Below, one piece after another: positions 1 to 10,000 of a DNA stretch of 64,000 nucleotides. The position numbers and the translations under genes were made by a program. Source of the stretch: an uncultured Treponema sp. GTDB lineage: Bacteria; Spirochaetota; Spirochaetia; Treponematales; Treponemataceae. The stretch is taken from positions 1 to 64,000 of the forward strand of contig CAMCRZ010000004.1 in the NCBI GenBank assembly GCA_945877425.1, given 5' to 3'. A model generated the notes under the pieces. It searched no databases. It had not been told where the DNA came from and was given only the letters and a program-made list of their open reading frames with translations. Numbering within the stretch: the first letter of the stretch is position 1; every line of letters begins with the position of its first letter.

Positions 1-1
1 T

Positions 2-226
2 TTTGGTCATTTCAGCCTGTCACGGAGTGGCGATTTTCTACTGGCACTAACAAAAGACGGAATTATGCCAGCAGAAAATCAATGGGTGCTAGTATATGAT
101 GGTAGCTATACAGTATGTAATTATCATTCTTATGCGCCTATCAAATGGCTTGATAATTATGAGAATGAAGTGTATGAGGGCGCCATTATCGCTTGGTGTG
201 AGATACCGAAATATATGGAGGAGTAA
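2..226 (+). CDS. DUF551-like small phage protein, 5' end missing
   Basis: An open frame runs from the window edge to TAA at 224-226, giving 74 residues with no stop. The visible part has the pattern MPAENQWVLVYDG, then a tyrosine/histidine stretch, then AWCEIPK near the end. This resembles small DUF551-type proteins common in phage early regions (known of the family: unknown function). An ATG at 65 could be an internal start, but the reading frame continues upstream, so the gene is probably cut by the window. The similarity is judged by eye only. Confidence 0.5.
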   Translation, partial: FGHFSLSRSGDFLLALTKDGIMPAENQWVLVYDGSYTVCNYHSYAPIKWLDNYENEVYEGAIIAWCEIPKYMEE

Positions 227-228
227 CT

Positions 229-288
229 ATGTTCGAGAAAGAAGCAGAGAAATATGCAGATTGGTTTTGGGGAGACAATGAAAAATGA
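229..288 (+). CDS. 19-residue peptide, unknown
   Basis: The frame starts at ATG 229 behind a strong GGAGGAG ribosome site and reads MFEKEAEKYADWFWGDNEK. Its stop overlaps the ATG of the next small gene in an ATGA arrangement, which suggests translational coupling. It is very short and no family is recognised. The good ribosome site and coupling are the only support. Confidence 0.35.
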   Translation: MFEKEAEKYADWFWGDNEK

Positions 289-401
289 TAGTAACGATTA
301 TCTGTTTTATTTTCCTGGGGTTATTTGTGGTAACCGCTATACGGTTAGTCTTATTTTTCCTTCTAGCAATAGTTGTAGAAATGTTGGAGCAAGCGAATTA
401 A
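285..401 (+). CDS. 38-residue single-span membrane peptide
   Basis: The frame begins inside the ATGA that ends the preceding peptide. It is almost wholly hydrophobic for about 30 residues (IICFIFLGLFVVTAI, then an arginine, then LVLFFLLAIVV) and ends in a short polar tail. This predicts one or two membrane passes. It sits in a run of tiny accessory phage genes. The function is unknown. Confidence 0.4.
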   Translation: MIVTIICFIFLGLFVVTAIRLVLFFLLAIVVEMLEQAN

Positions 402-411
402 GAGGTATTGT

Positions 412-615
412 ATGAAAATCGAGCAAAATACTGAACTTATGAAAATGGCTTACAAGTATCAGCAGCTTACAGACAAATTAAAAAAGGCTTGCGGCCTTCA
501 TACCCTAGAAGTAGATATTGATACCGAAGGAGTGAAACGCGCTTTATTGGAAATTGAAAACGCCATACCTGGTGATATTTGCGCGGTTATTCAACTTGAA
601 AGAGGTATTAAATAA
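412..615 (+). CDS. small phage protein, unknown
   Basis: A 67-residue charged protein starts at ATG 412 behind an AAGAGG ribosome site. The N-terminal half looks helical (MKIEQNTELMKMAYKYQQL) and the C-terminal half looks like a small alpha/beta unit. It lies between the membrane peptide and a cysteine-rich gene in the same direction. I do not recognise a family. Confidence 0.5.
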   Translation: MKIEQNTELMKMAYKYQQLTDKLKKACGLHTLEVDIDTEGVKRALLEIENAIPGDICAVIQLERGIK

Positions 616-635
616 AAAAATGGGAGGCGGAGAAT

Positions 636-905
636 GTGAAGACAAACAACGACAAGGCGGTAATATGCTTGTGTTGGAAAACAAAGAAGAAGTGTTTTAC
701 CAACTACAAGAATTGCCTAAAGTTTGCCCGGCGGGTGGAAAAGAACAACACCTTGCGGAGCAAGCGTTACGGCAGTGATTGCGGACGGAATCTACCGAAG
801 ACCGCGCAAAGAGAAATGTCGTTATACAAGAGGTGCAAGGCGATTTATGTTTGCAAGTATTGCGGTTTTTACCACTTTTCAAGCATAAACCTTAAAAACA
901 AATGA
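636..905 (+). CDS. cysteine-rich zinc-ribbon-like phage protein
   Basis: The chosen start is GTG 636 because a strong GGGAGGCGG ribosome site lies just before it; the ATG two bases upstream reads straight into a stop. The 89-residue product is very basic and has several cysteines. It ends in a CKAIYVCKYCGFYHFSS motif, the usual C-x(n)-CxxC-GxxH pattern of small phage zinc ribbons. It may bind nucleic acid, but this is inference from composition. Confidence 0.6.
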   Translation: MKTNNDKAVICLCWKTKKKCFTNYKNCLKFARRVEKNNTLRSKRYGSDCGRNLPKTAQREMSLYKRCKAIYVCKYCGFYHFSSINLKNK

Positions 906-997
906 CACCTTGAAAATACGGCAATTACAGAGTAAAATTAAAGTAAGAAGAAAACCTTTATTATTTACAGTTCTTAGAGTTAGGATTCTTAATCTTA

Positions 998-1020
998 ACA
1001 TCATTTCTGAACAATGATGT
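998..1020 (+). other. stem-loop upstream of small gene
   Basis: The arms ACATCATT and AATGATGT form an 8-bp perfect stem with a 7-base loop. It lies 17 bases before the next gene's start. There is no T-run after it, so it is not an intrinsic terminator. It may be an operator or a leader structure. Confidence 0.4.
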
Positions 1021-1037
1021 AGTTATGGGTGGGGAAA

Positions 1038-1340
1038 ATGAAACGCCAATATGACTATATCCTTGAGTATCTTAAAAACAAAACTGAATCAAAGTTTACA
1101 GGTGCAATCCGTATCAGTTACGAAAAAGGAAAAGTTGTCTTGCTGAATGAAGCAAGTTCTTTTGAAATTGAGACTGACGAGATGAACGAAAGCAATCTTG
1201 AAAAAATCTTTCGCGAAACTCTTTCAGATTCTTTTTTTGGCTATATAGTCATAGAGTTTAAGGACGGCGTAAAGTCGCGCTATGGATTCTCGCGCTCTTA
1301 TCGCGGAGACGACCTAAAAAAAATTTTGGGGCAGATGTAA
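1038..1340 (+). CDS. small phage protein upstream of terminase, unknown
   Basis: I choose ATG 1038 (100 residues) over GTG 1029, because the GGGTGGGG ribosome site precedes 1038. The middle reads GAIRISYEKGKVVLLNEASS, a beta-hairpin pattern like those in small DUF2292-type or related phage proteins, but the match is weak. The gene runs directly into the next cysteine-rich gene, with one stop and then ATG, and so belongs to the packaging operon. Confidence 0.5.
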   Translation: MKRQYDYILEYLKNKTESKFTGAIRISYEKGKVVLLNEASSFEIETDEMNESNLEKIFRETLSDSFFGYIVIEFKDGVKSRYGFSRSYRGDDLKKILGQM

Positions 1341-1544
1341 ATGCAGAAGTGCCAAAATTGCGGGGCGGAAGTAAAATACATTGCCGGCGGATTCCAAAAG
1401 GTGTATATATGCGACCCTACGCGCGTAAGCGCGGTAACGGACAACGGACACCTTTTTCAAGGTTACATACTTCATGTATGCAAGGATAACAAAGATTCTG
1501 ATTCAGAAGAGAGTGGAATAAATGAACAGTCAAAACAATGTTGA
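1341..1544 (+). CDS. small zinc-binding phage protein
   Basis: The 67-residue product begins MQKCQNCGAEVKYIAGG and has further cysteine and histidine residues near position 45. This gives a CxxC...HxC set able to bind one zinc ion. It abuts the gene before it and overlaps the terminase small-subunit gene by 23 bases, so translation is probably coupled. Such cysteine-pair proteins are common just before terminases. The role is unknown. Confidence 0.6.
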   Translation: MQKCQNCGAEVKYIAGGFQKVYICDPTRVSAVTDNGHLFQGYILHVCKDNKDSDSEESGINEQSKQC

Positions 1545-2346
1545 TAATGAAGTTATTGCGGAAGAAGAAAACAATACAAAGAAAACTACTCAAAGAAAAT
1601 CTACAAAACGAACAGAAAAGAAATTACTTGCCACCCTTTATGAAGTAAATCCAAAAACAAAAAGAAAAGTTGAAGTTGATATAAATGACGGCTCTATTGA
1701 TTGGAAAAATGTAAAAGAAGACCGCGCAAGGCTTTATTGTTTCTACTACACTCTTGCCGGCGCACCTTCTTATCATAATTCCGCTGAATCATACAGAATG
1801 ACAGGAACTAAATGTAAGGATTCACAGGTTCTTGCGGTTGCAGCTTTTAAGTTTAGGCAGAAACACCCGGAAATAACTCAATTCATATCAGATTTTGAAG
1901 AAAATATTATAAAAGTTAATTTAAAAGAGGCACGCAACGCCGTTTTACAGATGAAAATGAAACAGGCGTTTATGAATCCTAAACAATTCTTACAGACAAA
2001 GACTATAAACACTAAAGACGGTTTGAGTTTTCAAGTTCTCGACATTAAAAACATTGAGGATATTTCTGACGAAGACGCAATTACATATTTGAGTGGATTC
2101 CAGGCAGTAGGAAGAGAAGGACGCATTGTATACTTGCCTATTGATAAGCAGAAAGTTCAAAGTGAGATTCTTGCGCTTACTAAACCGGAAGGAGACGATA
2201 AGGACGGCATGGAAATAGAAACTACCGCCGAAATCATTAAGGGTAATTTACAAGTAAAAACAAAGGTTATAAAAAACAATTCAGACATTGCGGAACTTTC
2301 GGACTTGCGGACTGAAAACACGGCAGAACGCGCAGAGGAAGACTAA
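1522..2346 (+). CDS. probable terminase small subunit
   Basis: This 274-residue protein is assigned mainly by position, four bases before the large terminase gene. It has a lysine-rich disordered N-terminus, a helical central region with an AESYRMTGTK turn that could be the DNA-binding helix-turn-helix, and an acidic tail. In tailed phages the small subunit binds the packaging site and presents DNA to the large subunit. The length fits Mu-like and T4-like small terminases. No catalytic motif is expected. Confidence 0.55.
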   Translation: MNSQNNVDNEVIAEEENNTKKTTQRKSTKRTEKKLLATLYEVNPKTKRKVEVDINDGSIDWKNVKEDRARLYCFYYTLAGAPSYHNSAESYRMTGTKCKDSQVLAVAAFKFRQKHPEITQFISDFEENIIKVNLKEARNAVLQMKMKQAFMNPKQFLQTKTINTKDGLSFQVLDIKNIEDISDEDAITYLSGFQAVGREGRIVYLPIDKQKVQSEILALTKPEGDDKDGMEIETTAEIIKGNLQVKTKVIKNNSDIAELSDLRTENTAERAEED

Positions 2347-2349
2347 ACA

Positions 2350-3951
2350 ATGGACTTATGGACACCGGAAGAAAAACTCAATTATGTTTACGCCTTTATG
2401 AAATACAATAATCAAGATGTTATTCTTGATTTTTGGCAAGACGATTTTATTATGAATCGTTCGCGTTTTATTTCCTTGCTTAAATCTCGACAGACAGGCT
2501 TTTCTTTTGTCGTAGCAATAAAAGGACTTGTAAAGGCTTTAGACCCGGCTAGAACGAAATACACAAAGCAGTTTGTTTCATACAATGAAGATGACGCGCA
2601 AGAAAAAATAAGATACGCGCGCGAGTTCTATGAATCTATTCCGGACAGATACAAAAAGAAGCTGATTCACTCAACGGCTACAATGTTAGAGTTTGAGGAC
2701 ATCGGCGGTAAAACAACAAGCCGTTTAATCAGTTTGCCATGCAGACCGCCACGCGGTAAAAACGGCGATGTGTGTTTAGACGAGTTTGCAATTTATTTAC
2801 CGCGCCTTTCAAATGAGATTTATACCGCAGCGTCATTCTGTACATTGCGCCGTGGTTGTATTGAAGTCGGCTCTACTCCACTTGGTACAATCGGCAAGTT
2901 TTATGAGATATGCACGGATAAAGAAAAATACCCTAACTTTGACCGCTATTTTGTTCCCTGGTGGTATGCAAAAGTAATGTGTAAGGACGTAAAAACCGCC
3001 GTACAGATTGCGAAGGATATGCAGACAGAAGAGCGCGTTATGACATTCGGAACAGACCGCCTTATTGATATTTACAGAAACTCAACTCTTGAAGACTTTC
3101 AACAGGAATGTGAGTGCAGCTTTATTGATTCAGCAAGCAGTTATATTTCACTTGAATTGATTTTCAGTAATACACCTGGCAAGCGTGAGTGTGATGTTCC
3201 GGCAGATTCTGTAAGCGATGAAGAATATTTTTCAGAGGAAAGCAATACAGGAATAAGCATTAAAGCGTATAAAGATGTAGACGACCTTATAGCAAATTAT
3301 AAGCCGGAAGTTCACGGCTCACCTTTATTTTTGGGTTACGATGTCGGCAGAACGCATGACGCGACCGCTTTTTATATTATCGGTATGACGAAGGACGGCA
3401 AGAAACGAAGTGTTTTAAGATGTGAAATGAGAAACACGGAGTTTGAAACTCAAAAAGGCGCGTTTTGTAAACTTTATGATAATTTGCCTATTTATCGCGG
3501 CGCAATGGATAAAACAGGAATGGGCGCGAGTATTTACGAAGCTCTACAAAAACGATACGGCGACCGTATAGAAGGCGTTACCTTTACGGCGCAGTCAAAA
3601 GAGCAACTTGCAATGAGCGTAAAGTTTGGACTTGAAAAACAAGAGTTTTTGCTTGAAAACGACCGTGATTTTCATTCACAGATTCACAGTATCAAGAGAA
3701 CGGCAACGGTAGGCGGATTCAGATATGACGCTGAACGCAACGAAAAAGGACACGCCGATAGTTTTTGGGCGTGGGCGTTGGCTAATTATGCGGCCGAAGG
3801 AAAAAACAGAGTTATAAACTTTTACGACCAATGGGCAAAAAACAAAAGGCAGAGTTCTGAAATTATTCTCACCCAGGAACACGAAGGCAGCAGAGCAAGG
3901 CGCGGTAAGAGTTTACAAAGCGTCTTAAATCATTACAACAGAAGGCGGTAA
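2350..3951 (+). CDS. terminase large subunit (ATPase-nuclease)
   Basis: This is the packaging motor of 533 residues. The P-loop is the variant SRQTGFSF near residue 45, with no lysine at the usual place, as in Mu gp28-type terminases. Walker B is DVCLDEFAIY near residue 140. The C-terminal RNase H-like nuclease shows its acidic residues in FLGYDVGRTHDAT, GAMDKTGMG and GHADSFWAWALA. The motor translocates DNA into the prohead and cuts it. It sits between the small terminase and portal genes, as usual. Confidence in the family is high; the closest relative cannot be named without a search. Confidence 0.9.
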   Translation: MDLWTPEEKLNYVYAFMKYNNQDVILDFWQDDFIMNRSRFISLLKSRQTGFSFVVAIKGLVKALDPARTKYTKQFVSYNEDDAQEKIRYAREFYESIPDRYKKKLIHSTATMLEFEDIGGKTTSRLISLPCRPPRGKNGDVCLDEFAIYLPRLSNEIYTAASFCTLRRGCIEVGSTPLGTIGKFYEICTDKEKYPNFDRYFVPWWYAKVMCKDVKTAVQIAKDMQTEERVMTFGTDRLIDIYRNSTLEDFQQECECSFIDSASSYISLELIFSNTPGKRECDVPADSVSDEEYFSEESNTGISIKAYKDVDDLIANYKPEVHGSPLFLGYDVGRTHDATAFYIIGMTKDGKKRSVLRCEMRNTEFETQKGAFCKLYDNLPIYRGAMDKTGMGASIYEALQKRYGDRIEGVTFTAQSKEQLAMSVKFGLEKQEFLLENDRDFHSQIHSIKRTATVGGFRYDAERNEKGHADSFWAWALANYAAEGKNRVINFYDQWAKNKRQSSEIILTQEHEGSRARRGKSLQSVLNHYNRRR

Positions 3952-3991
3952 CAGTCGGTTTTGCGATTTTAAGGCAAGATTATTCTTAATC

Positions 3992-4020
3992 TTGAAAGAA
4001 TGGCAAAGGTATAATAATAT
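3992..4020 (+). promoter_or_regulatory. probable sigma70-type promoter before portal gene
   Basis: TTGAAA at 3992-3997 is followed after 17 bases by TAATAT at 4015-4020, inside an AT-rich TATAATAATATATA run. It lies in the 160-base gap between terminase and portal. The leader then holds an 8-bp hairpin (TTTTCTAT / ATAGAAAA) before the portal ribosome site. Confidence 0.5.
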
Positions 4021-4111
4021 ATAGGCAAGAAGAAAAATCTCTTTTAATCTGTTTTTCTATTCTGAACCATAGAAAAGCAAGTACGCAATTTATGTACAAA
4101 GGGGTTTTTCT

Positions 4112-5764
4112 ATGTTTTTTCCACAGATAGATTCAAATGTAAAACCGGTAAACTTAAAGCGCGAAATACAGAAACTTGAAAACAATCACAAGAGATTTCA
4201 GAATAATTCTACATACTTCCATGAGACAAAGACAGGTTTTCAGAGCGCATATTTTGACCCATATCTAAACGTACAAAATCAGTATGGCAACTTGCGAACG
4301 GCTGACAGAATGTTAAATCGCGAAGTAGACCCTTGGACGCTCCGCCGTGTTGCAAAAAAAGCCTGGATAATCAATATCTGTATCAAAAATGTACAGGATA
4401 GAATCAGACCATTCTTAAAGCCTTCCACAAACCGCAATTTTCGCGGTTTTGTAATTCATAAGGTTGGAGAAGATGTTATCAGTGCGGCCGGTAAAACTTC
4501 AAAAGAGAGAACGGCTATTGAAAAGTTCTTGATGAATTGCGGAACTGACAAGGATTCAGACAGAGACGATTTTCAGAGTTACTGTATTAAACTTATCCGC
4601 GATGTTCTTGAAATTGACGAAGGCGCAACAGAAATTGCATATACAAAAGGCGGTAAACCTTACGCTTTTTTTGCGGTGGACGGAGCAACAATCGAAAAAG
4701 TATTGCCCGGACAAAACAATCCTTACAACATCAAGTATGTGCAGTTAATCAATAACATTCCACAGGCATTTTTTCCGGAAGGAACGATGATTTTTGATTG
4801 TCTCAACCCTCGCTCCGATGTCCGATTCTCATTTTACGGATATTCACCGGTAGAACAGGCAATAGACCTTATCACCGCGTCAATAAACACTTTGATTTAT
4901 AATGCCGGATTCTTTACGGAAAATAAACTTCCTCGCGGTATGCTCTTACTTGACGGCAACGCTAGTCAAGAGACAGTTGAGGAAATGGAAGATTATCTTA
5001 CAGATATTATGAGCGGTTCGCCTTCAAATCAGTGGCGCGTACCTATCGTACCCGCCGGAAGTGGTAACGGTGAAAACAACTCTATCAAATGGGTGCAGCT
5101 TGGCGGAACAAACAAGGAAATGGAATATCAGAATTGGCTTGATTTCCTTATGTCCTCTATTGTTGCCCTTTTCGGCTCTTCCATTGATGAACTTGGATTG
5201 CACTCGCAGAAGTCTCAACCGGTATTTGAGCATAATAGCGCGCCGGAAATTGAAGCGTCAAAATCTTTGGTTTTAGGAAACATTCTCGGCTATTTGCAGA
5301 AACATATAAACAAGATTCTTGAAATTGTTTACCCAGGCTATGAGTTTGAGTTTGTCGGATATGAAAGAGACGACCCTAAGCAAATGGTAGACCTTGCAAA
5401 GGCTGAACTTGAATCTTACAAGACGCTGAATGAAGTCCGCAAGGAAAAGGGATTGAAACCTCTTGAAGGAAAATGGGCGGACGAATGTCCGGCAAATCCA
5501 CAGTTTACACAGATGTACCAGGCCGCAAGCGCACAGGAAGGCGGCGGAATGGAAGATATGGGAGACATGGACGGCGGAGCAAGTTTTGAAGGTGAAAGCG
5601 AAACCGAAATCGGAGCGGACGACAACGCAGAATCAAATGTTGATGAAAACGCATGGAATGAAATAGACAACGGCGGAGAAAAGCAAGAAGAAAACACCGT
5701 AGAAGGTAACGAAGAAAAGCCGGTTGAAAAATCGCTTGTAAACGCAATTACAATCAATCTTTAA
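4112..5764 (+). CDS. phage portal protein
   Basis: This 550-residue protein follows the terminase and precedes the MuF-type gene, the standard portal position. The body contains the portal-like stretch YGYSPVEQAIDLI, the helical LYNAGFFTENKLPRG segment and an SSIDELG region after it. Residues after about 460 form an acidic, Gly/Met-rich low-complexity tail. The portal forms the dodecameric ring through which DNA enters and leaves and to which the tail attaches. The start is ATG 4112, eight bases after GGGG of a modest ribosome site. The family is clear, the subfamily not. Confidence 0.85.
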   Translation: MFFPQIDSNVKPVNLKREIQKLENNHKRFQNNSTYFHETKTGFQSAYFDPYLNVQNQYGNLRTADRMLNREVDPWTLRRVAKKAWIINICIKNVQDRIRPFLKPSTNRNFRGFVIHKVGEDVISAAGKTSKERTAIEKFLMNCGTDKDSDRDDFQSYCIKLIRDVLEIDEGATEIAYTKGGKPYAFFAVDGATIEKVLPGQNNPYNIKYVQLINNIPQAFFPEGTMIFDCLNPRSDVRFSFYGYSPVEQAIDLITASINTLIYNAGFFTENKLPRGMLLLDGNASQETVEEMEDYLTDIMSGSPSNQWRVPIVPAGSGNGENNSIKWVQLGGTNKEMEYQNWLDFLMSSIVALFGSSIDELGLHSQKSQPVFEHNSAPEIEASKSLVLGNILGYLQKHINKILEIVYPGYEFEFVGYERDDPKQMVDLAKAELESYKTLNEVRKEKGLKPLEGKWADECPANPQFTQMYQAASAQEGGGMEDMGDMDGGASFEGESETEIGADDNAESNVDENAWNEIDNGGEKQEENTVEGNEEKPVEKSLVNAITINL

Positions 5765-5788
5765 GTAGATTTTTAGGACACAAACGGT

Positions 5789-7030
5789 ATGGATATTCAA
5801 ATAAACTTGACTGACATCACAGAAAACAATGCCGAAGAAAAATATAACGCGCTTGAAAAGGCGTTATGCGGTGAAAAGATTGTTTCTGTAAACAAGTCAA
5901 TGCAGAACATTAAAGAAATGAACTACTCTTCTTTAAGTCTTAATATCCGTGGAATGACACCATTAAACCGTATTACCAAAATAAACAAGGCTTTACGGAG
6001 CGCGAGTTTATCTTTGGGTGTTCCTACAAAATCGGCTAAAGGCGAAGGATTCTCTTTTAAGGCACAAGAAGAACTTACCGACAAATGGGCAAAGTTTTTC
6101 TCAAACCTTGTAAATAATACATATAATTTTGTCATTGATTATTTTAATCTTCCAAAAATAACCGTGATGTCAAAAGCGGTAAATCTTACCTGGAAGGGCA
6201 AAGTTTTATACTCACCGGAAAGCGGAGAGCCTATCACTCAAAAAGAATGGGATTTTTTCGTAAAGAATCTTGAAAAGTTCCTAAACCGCAATGTCTCAAA
6301 TGCAGCTGAAAAAATTGTTTTAGACAGTAAAGCACTAGGACATATTCTTGACCGTATGCTTAAAACAAACACTCTTGAAAACATTAAAAAACAGAATCTT
6401 GAATCGCTTAAATACAACGGAAAATCTTTTGATTGGATTGCTGATTCTGTAAAGAACATGAAAAACGCTTTTGGAGAAAGTCTTACACGACCGGAACAGG
6501 CGCGTATTACAGTTATTCAGCAGTCCGCAGCTGAAAAGATTACGCGGATTTCTGATTCAATGAAAAGCGAAGTAAAGCAGATTCTTATTGACGGCGTTAT
6601 AGACCATAAGAGCAAGTCGCAAGTCTCACAGGCACTTTTTGACAAAATGGTGAACTATAACCGCGATTTTCAAAGAGTTGCAGACACAGAAATACAAAAA
6701 ACATTCAACAATTCTTTTATCCGTGAAGAAGTCCATAACGCAGCAGAAGGCGAAAAAGTCTATTTTGAGCGCGTTGAAGTCATAGACGGCAACACTTGCC
6801 CTTACTGTAAAAAGATAAACGGCAAGATTGCAGTATGGAGCAATACGCCACTTGCAAGCGGAGTGGTAAAAGACGAATACGCAGACCTGGCTATATGGGA
6901 AGGTAAAGAATGGAACGGCAAGAAACTTGAAAAAATATCAGACGCGCCGGTATCTGTTTGCCACCCTTGGTGTCGCGGAACTTGGATAAGGTGTTATCCG
7001 GAACTTGACGGAAAAAAGCGTAAAGAGTAA
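5789..7030 (+). CDS. MuF / SPP1 gp7-type head morphogenesis protein
   Basis: The 413-residue product ends in the hallmark of the MuF family: RVADTEIQKTFNNSFIREE, then ERVEVIDGNTCPYCKKINGK with paired cysteines, then SVCHPWCRGTWIRCYP. MuF-type proteins are minor capsid proteins made in few copies, often carried inside the head and sometimes injected. It lies directly before the giant polyvalent gene; in many phages that gene is fused to MuF, whereas here it is separate. The N-terminal two thirds is helical and unremarkable. Confidence 0.85.
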   Translation: MDIQINLTDITENNAEEKYNALEKALCGEKIVSVNKSMQNIKEMNYSSLSLNIRGMTPLNRITKINKALRSASLSLGVPTKSAKGEGFSFKAQEELTDKWAKFFSNLVNNTYNFVIDYFNLPKITVMSKAVNLTWKGKVLYSPESGEPITQKEWDFFVKNLEKFLNRNVSNAAEKIVLDSKALGHILDRMLKTNTLENIKKQNLESLKYNGKSFDWIADSVKNMKNAFGESLTRPEQARITVIQQSAAEKITRISDSMKSEVKQILIDGVIDHKSKSQVSQALFDKMVNYNRDFQRVADTEIQKTFNNSFIREEVHNAAEGEKVYFERVEVIDGNTCPYCKKINGKIAVWSNTPLASGVVKDEYADLAIWEGKEWNGKKLEKISDAPVSVCHPWCRGTWIRCYPELDGKKRKE

Positions 7031-7072
7031 CGGAAAATATAAATTAAGAAATAAACAGTTGGAGGTTTATTT

Positions 7073-10000
7073 ATGGCAAAGTTTATTCTTAGATTCAGCA
7101 AGAAAGTATCTGTTGATGATTGGAATACCATAGAAAAAGCATTGTCGCATAAATACCTTAAAAAGATTGCGACAGGCAATCCAAAAAGACCCTGGTATTA
7201 CATCTACAATGAAACTTTCTTAAAGCCTTTTACGGCGTTGAAAGACTTGTTCGGACTTTCGGAGAAACGTATTTCTACCGATTACGAACAGAACAACATC
7301 AAGAAAGACTATGGCGTAGACAAGAAAACTTTTGCGGCTCATGTTTTGGAGTTCTTTACGAACAAAGACAAGTGGAATACCTTATTCAAAAATAAGGCTG
7401 ACCGCGACAAGAACAAAAAGCCGGTTACACAAAAGAAGGTTGAACAGGCGTTCAAAGAAAGAGCGTCTAAAAACGGCGAAAAGGTAAAAGAGCCTAAACG
7501 CATTATCAACCGCTCTCTTATGCGTAAAGTTTGGGAAATATATTCACCGGAAGCAAAGCAGATTCTACAGGCTGAAAAGGACGCTCCAAAAGTAGCAGAG
7601 AGAGAAAGCGAAATTGAAGCTCACGAAAACCGCAGTAATGCTATGCTTGGAAACGATAACGCTAAAAAAAATGGGGGAATAGAAAATGGCGCAGACAATT
7701 CAAATGAAACTGAGCAAGGAAGAATTTCCGAACGTGATACAGGCTTACGGAACGGCGGCCGGACAGATAGCGGCGGAAATGGCTCACAAAATGGGGATTC
7801 AGAATCCAACGGAAGTGGATTTGAACTCGATTCTAATCAATTTGGAGAGCGACTTGGCGGAACAGAATCTTCTGACGGGATTGGAGAATCCGGAGCAGTT
7901 GGAACAGGAAAACGACTGACAAAAGGCGAAATCCTTAAAATCCGCGAAGAAGTAAAGAAACTTCTTGCAACAAAGAAAGATGAAGACTTTACAGAATCAG
8001 ACAAGGCACTTTTAAGGCAGTATGAAGGCGCGGGCGGAACAGGTGAAGAAGGCGCAAGTAATAGCGGTGTTCTTTACGAGTATTACACTCCGCAGAATGT
8101 CATAAATAAAGTTTGGCAGCTTGTAGACAAATACAACCCTCGACAGGATAAGACGGTTATTGAGCCGTCAAGCGGTATTGGACGCTTTGCAGAAGGCAGA
8201 AAAGAGACTTTCACAATGTTTGAACTTGAAGAGGAATCCGCAAGAATCAATCATATTTTGCACCCGGACGCAACGATAAAACAAGGCGCGTTCCAGGAAA
8301 ACTTTATGAACGGCGGAATGTTTGCCGGAAAGAACTTTGAAAAGTTTGATGTTGCCGTAGGAAATCCGCCTTATGGACGATATAGCGGACGATATAAGGG
8401 CAAAGGCGAAGGAAAAGAACACTCGCGCTATGAAGAGTATTTTATTGACCGCACTTTAGACACTTTGAAGGACGGCGGTATTTTGGCTATGGTTGTTCCT
8501 TCCTCATTCTTGCGTAGCGGAAATACAAAGATTAAAGAGAAACTCGAAGGCAAAGGACAGTTACTTGAAGCATGGCGACTTCCTAATGGTACATTCGGAA
8601 CTACCGGCGTAGGAACTGACATTATTGTTATGCGCAAAGGAAAGGGAGAGCCTGGAAGTCTTTCAAGCGATAAGTATTTTGAATCTCACCCGGATTGTAT
8701 TATCGGAACTGAAACAGAAAGAACAGGACGGTTCGGCAATACTGAAAAATATGTGTCTATTGACGGCATGACTATTGAAGAGGCGTTAGATAAGATTAAG
8801 GTTGATTCTATACCGGTTGATAAGAGCGATATTCCTACTGTAAAGGCTGAAATTACAGAAAAGCCGGAATGGGTAGGAAAAACAATGACTGTAAACTTTA
8901 AGACCGGAAGAGTTACGCAGACCGACAAAGACGGTAATGTAAAGGTTTTAAGTGAAGGCAAGAAATCGGCAGCCGAAGAACATAAAAACCGTTCTGACGC
9001 TATGAAGGGAAACAAGAACGCGGAAGGCAAACACGAGATTACATACACAGGTAAACTCATAAGCGCGGAAGAGTTCTCAAAGACTTACGGTGTAGGCGCG
9101 TCAAGTGAAGAAATGGAAGTTTGGAAACACACCGATTACAACGGTGATATTGATATGACTAAACTTTCGGAAGAAGACAAGAAATACATCGAAAATAGCG
9201 GCCGTTATATCAAAAAAAGCAACGGAAACTATGAGAATGTCGTTACTTATGCAAGCGGTAACATTCAAGAGAAACTTGAAGCTCTTGAAGATGATTACAG
9301 AGACGACAAGGAAAATCCGGACTATCTGAAAGCAAAGACAATTCTTGAAGGCGCGTTGCCGGCAAAAAAGAACATCGGAGACTTTACACTCTCACCTATC
9401 GACCATTGGGTAAAAGAATATGATACAGGCGATGAAAAAGAATATTCTTTCAGAGGTGAAACAGTAAAAGGACTTATTGCAGATTTCTTCCGTTGGGCAA
9501 GAGACCCGGAAAACGAATACAGATACGGCAAAAGTCCAATTTCTAAGTATGAAATTCCGGAAGATATTCATTGGAGCGATGTACAAGACTATATTCTCGG
9601 CAAGAAACTTAATGTTTCCGGACAGAGAAATATGGACGAGTTTGTTAAAAAGAATCTCAACATGAGACGCAAAAACTTGCGAAAAATTACCGCTGAAAAA
9701 CTTTTCAACAGATTCTTGAAAGAAGGACTTGATAAGGAATTACAGGATAAACTCGCAAGCGACTATAACAGACAGTACAATGCGACTGTAAATCCGGACT
9801 ATTCAAAAATGCCGGTATTTGTAGACGGTATGTGCGACCATAAGGGAAGTAAAAAGTTTAAACTCTTAAAGCAGCAAATTAAGGGTATTTCCTTCCTTGC
9901 AAGCAAAGGTAGCGGCCTTCTTGCATACGATGTCGGCGTAGGAAAAACCGCGACAGGTATTGTATCAACTGTAAATCAGTTGCAGACCGGAAAGGCAAAA

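Noticed and set aside
554-778. 74-residue ORF overlapping two small genes
   Set aside because: It overlaps the cysteine-rich gene that has a better ribosome site and a recognisable zinc pattern.
5416-5757. Minus-strand ORFs opposite the portal tail
   Set aside because: Ser/Phe-rich readings of the acidic low-complexity portal C-terminus; no ribosome site.
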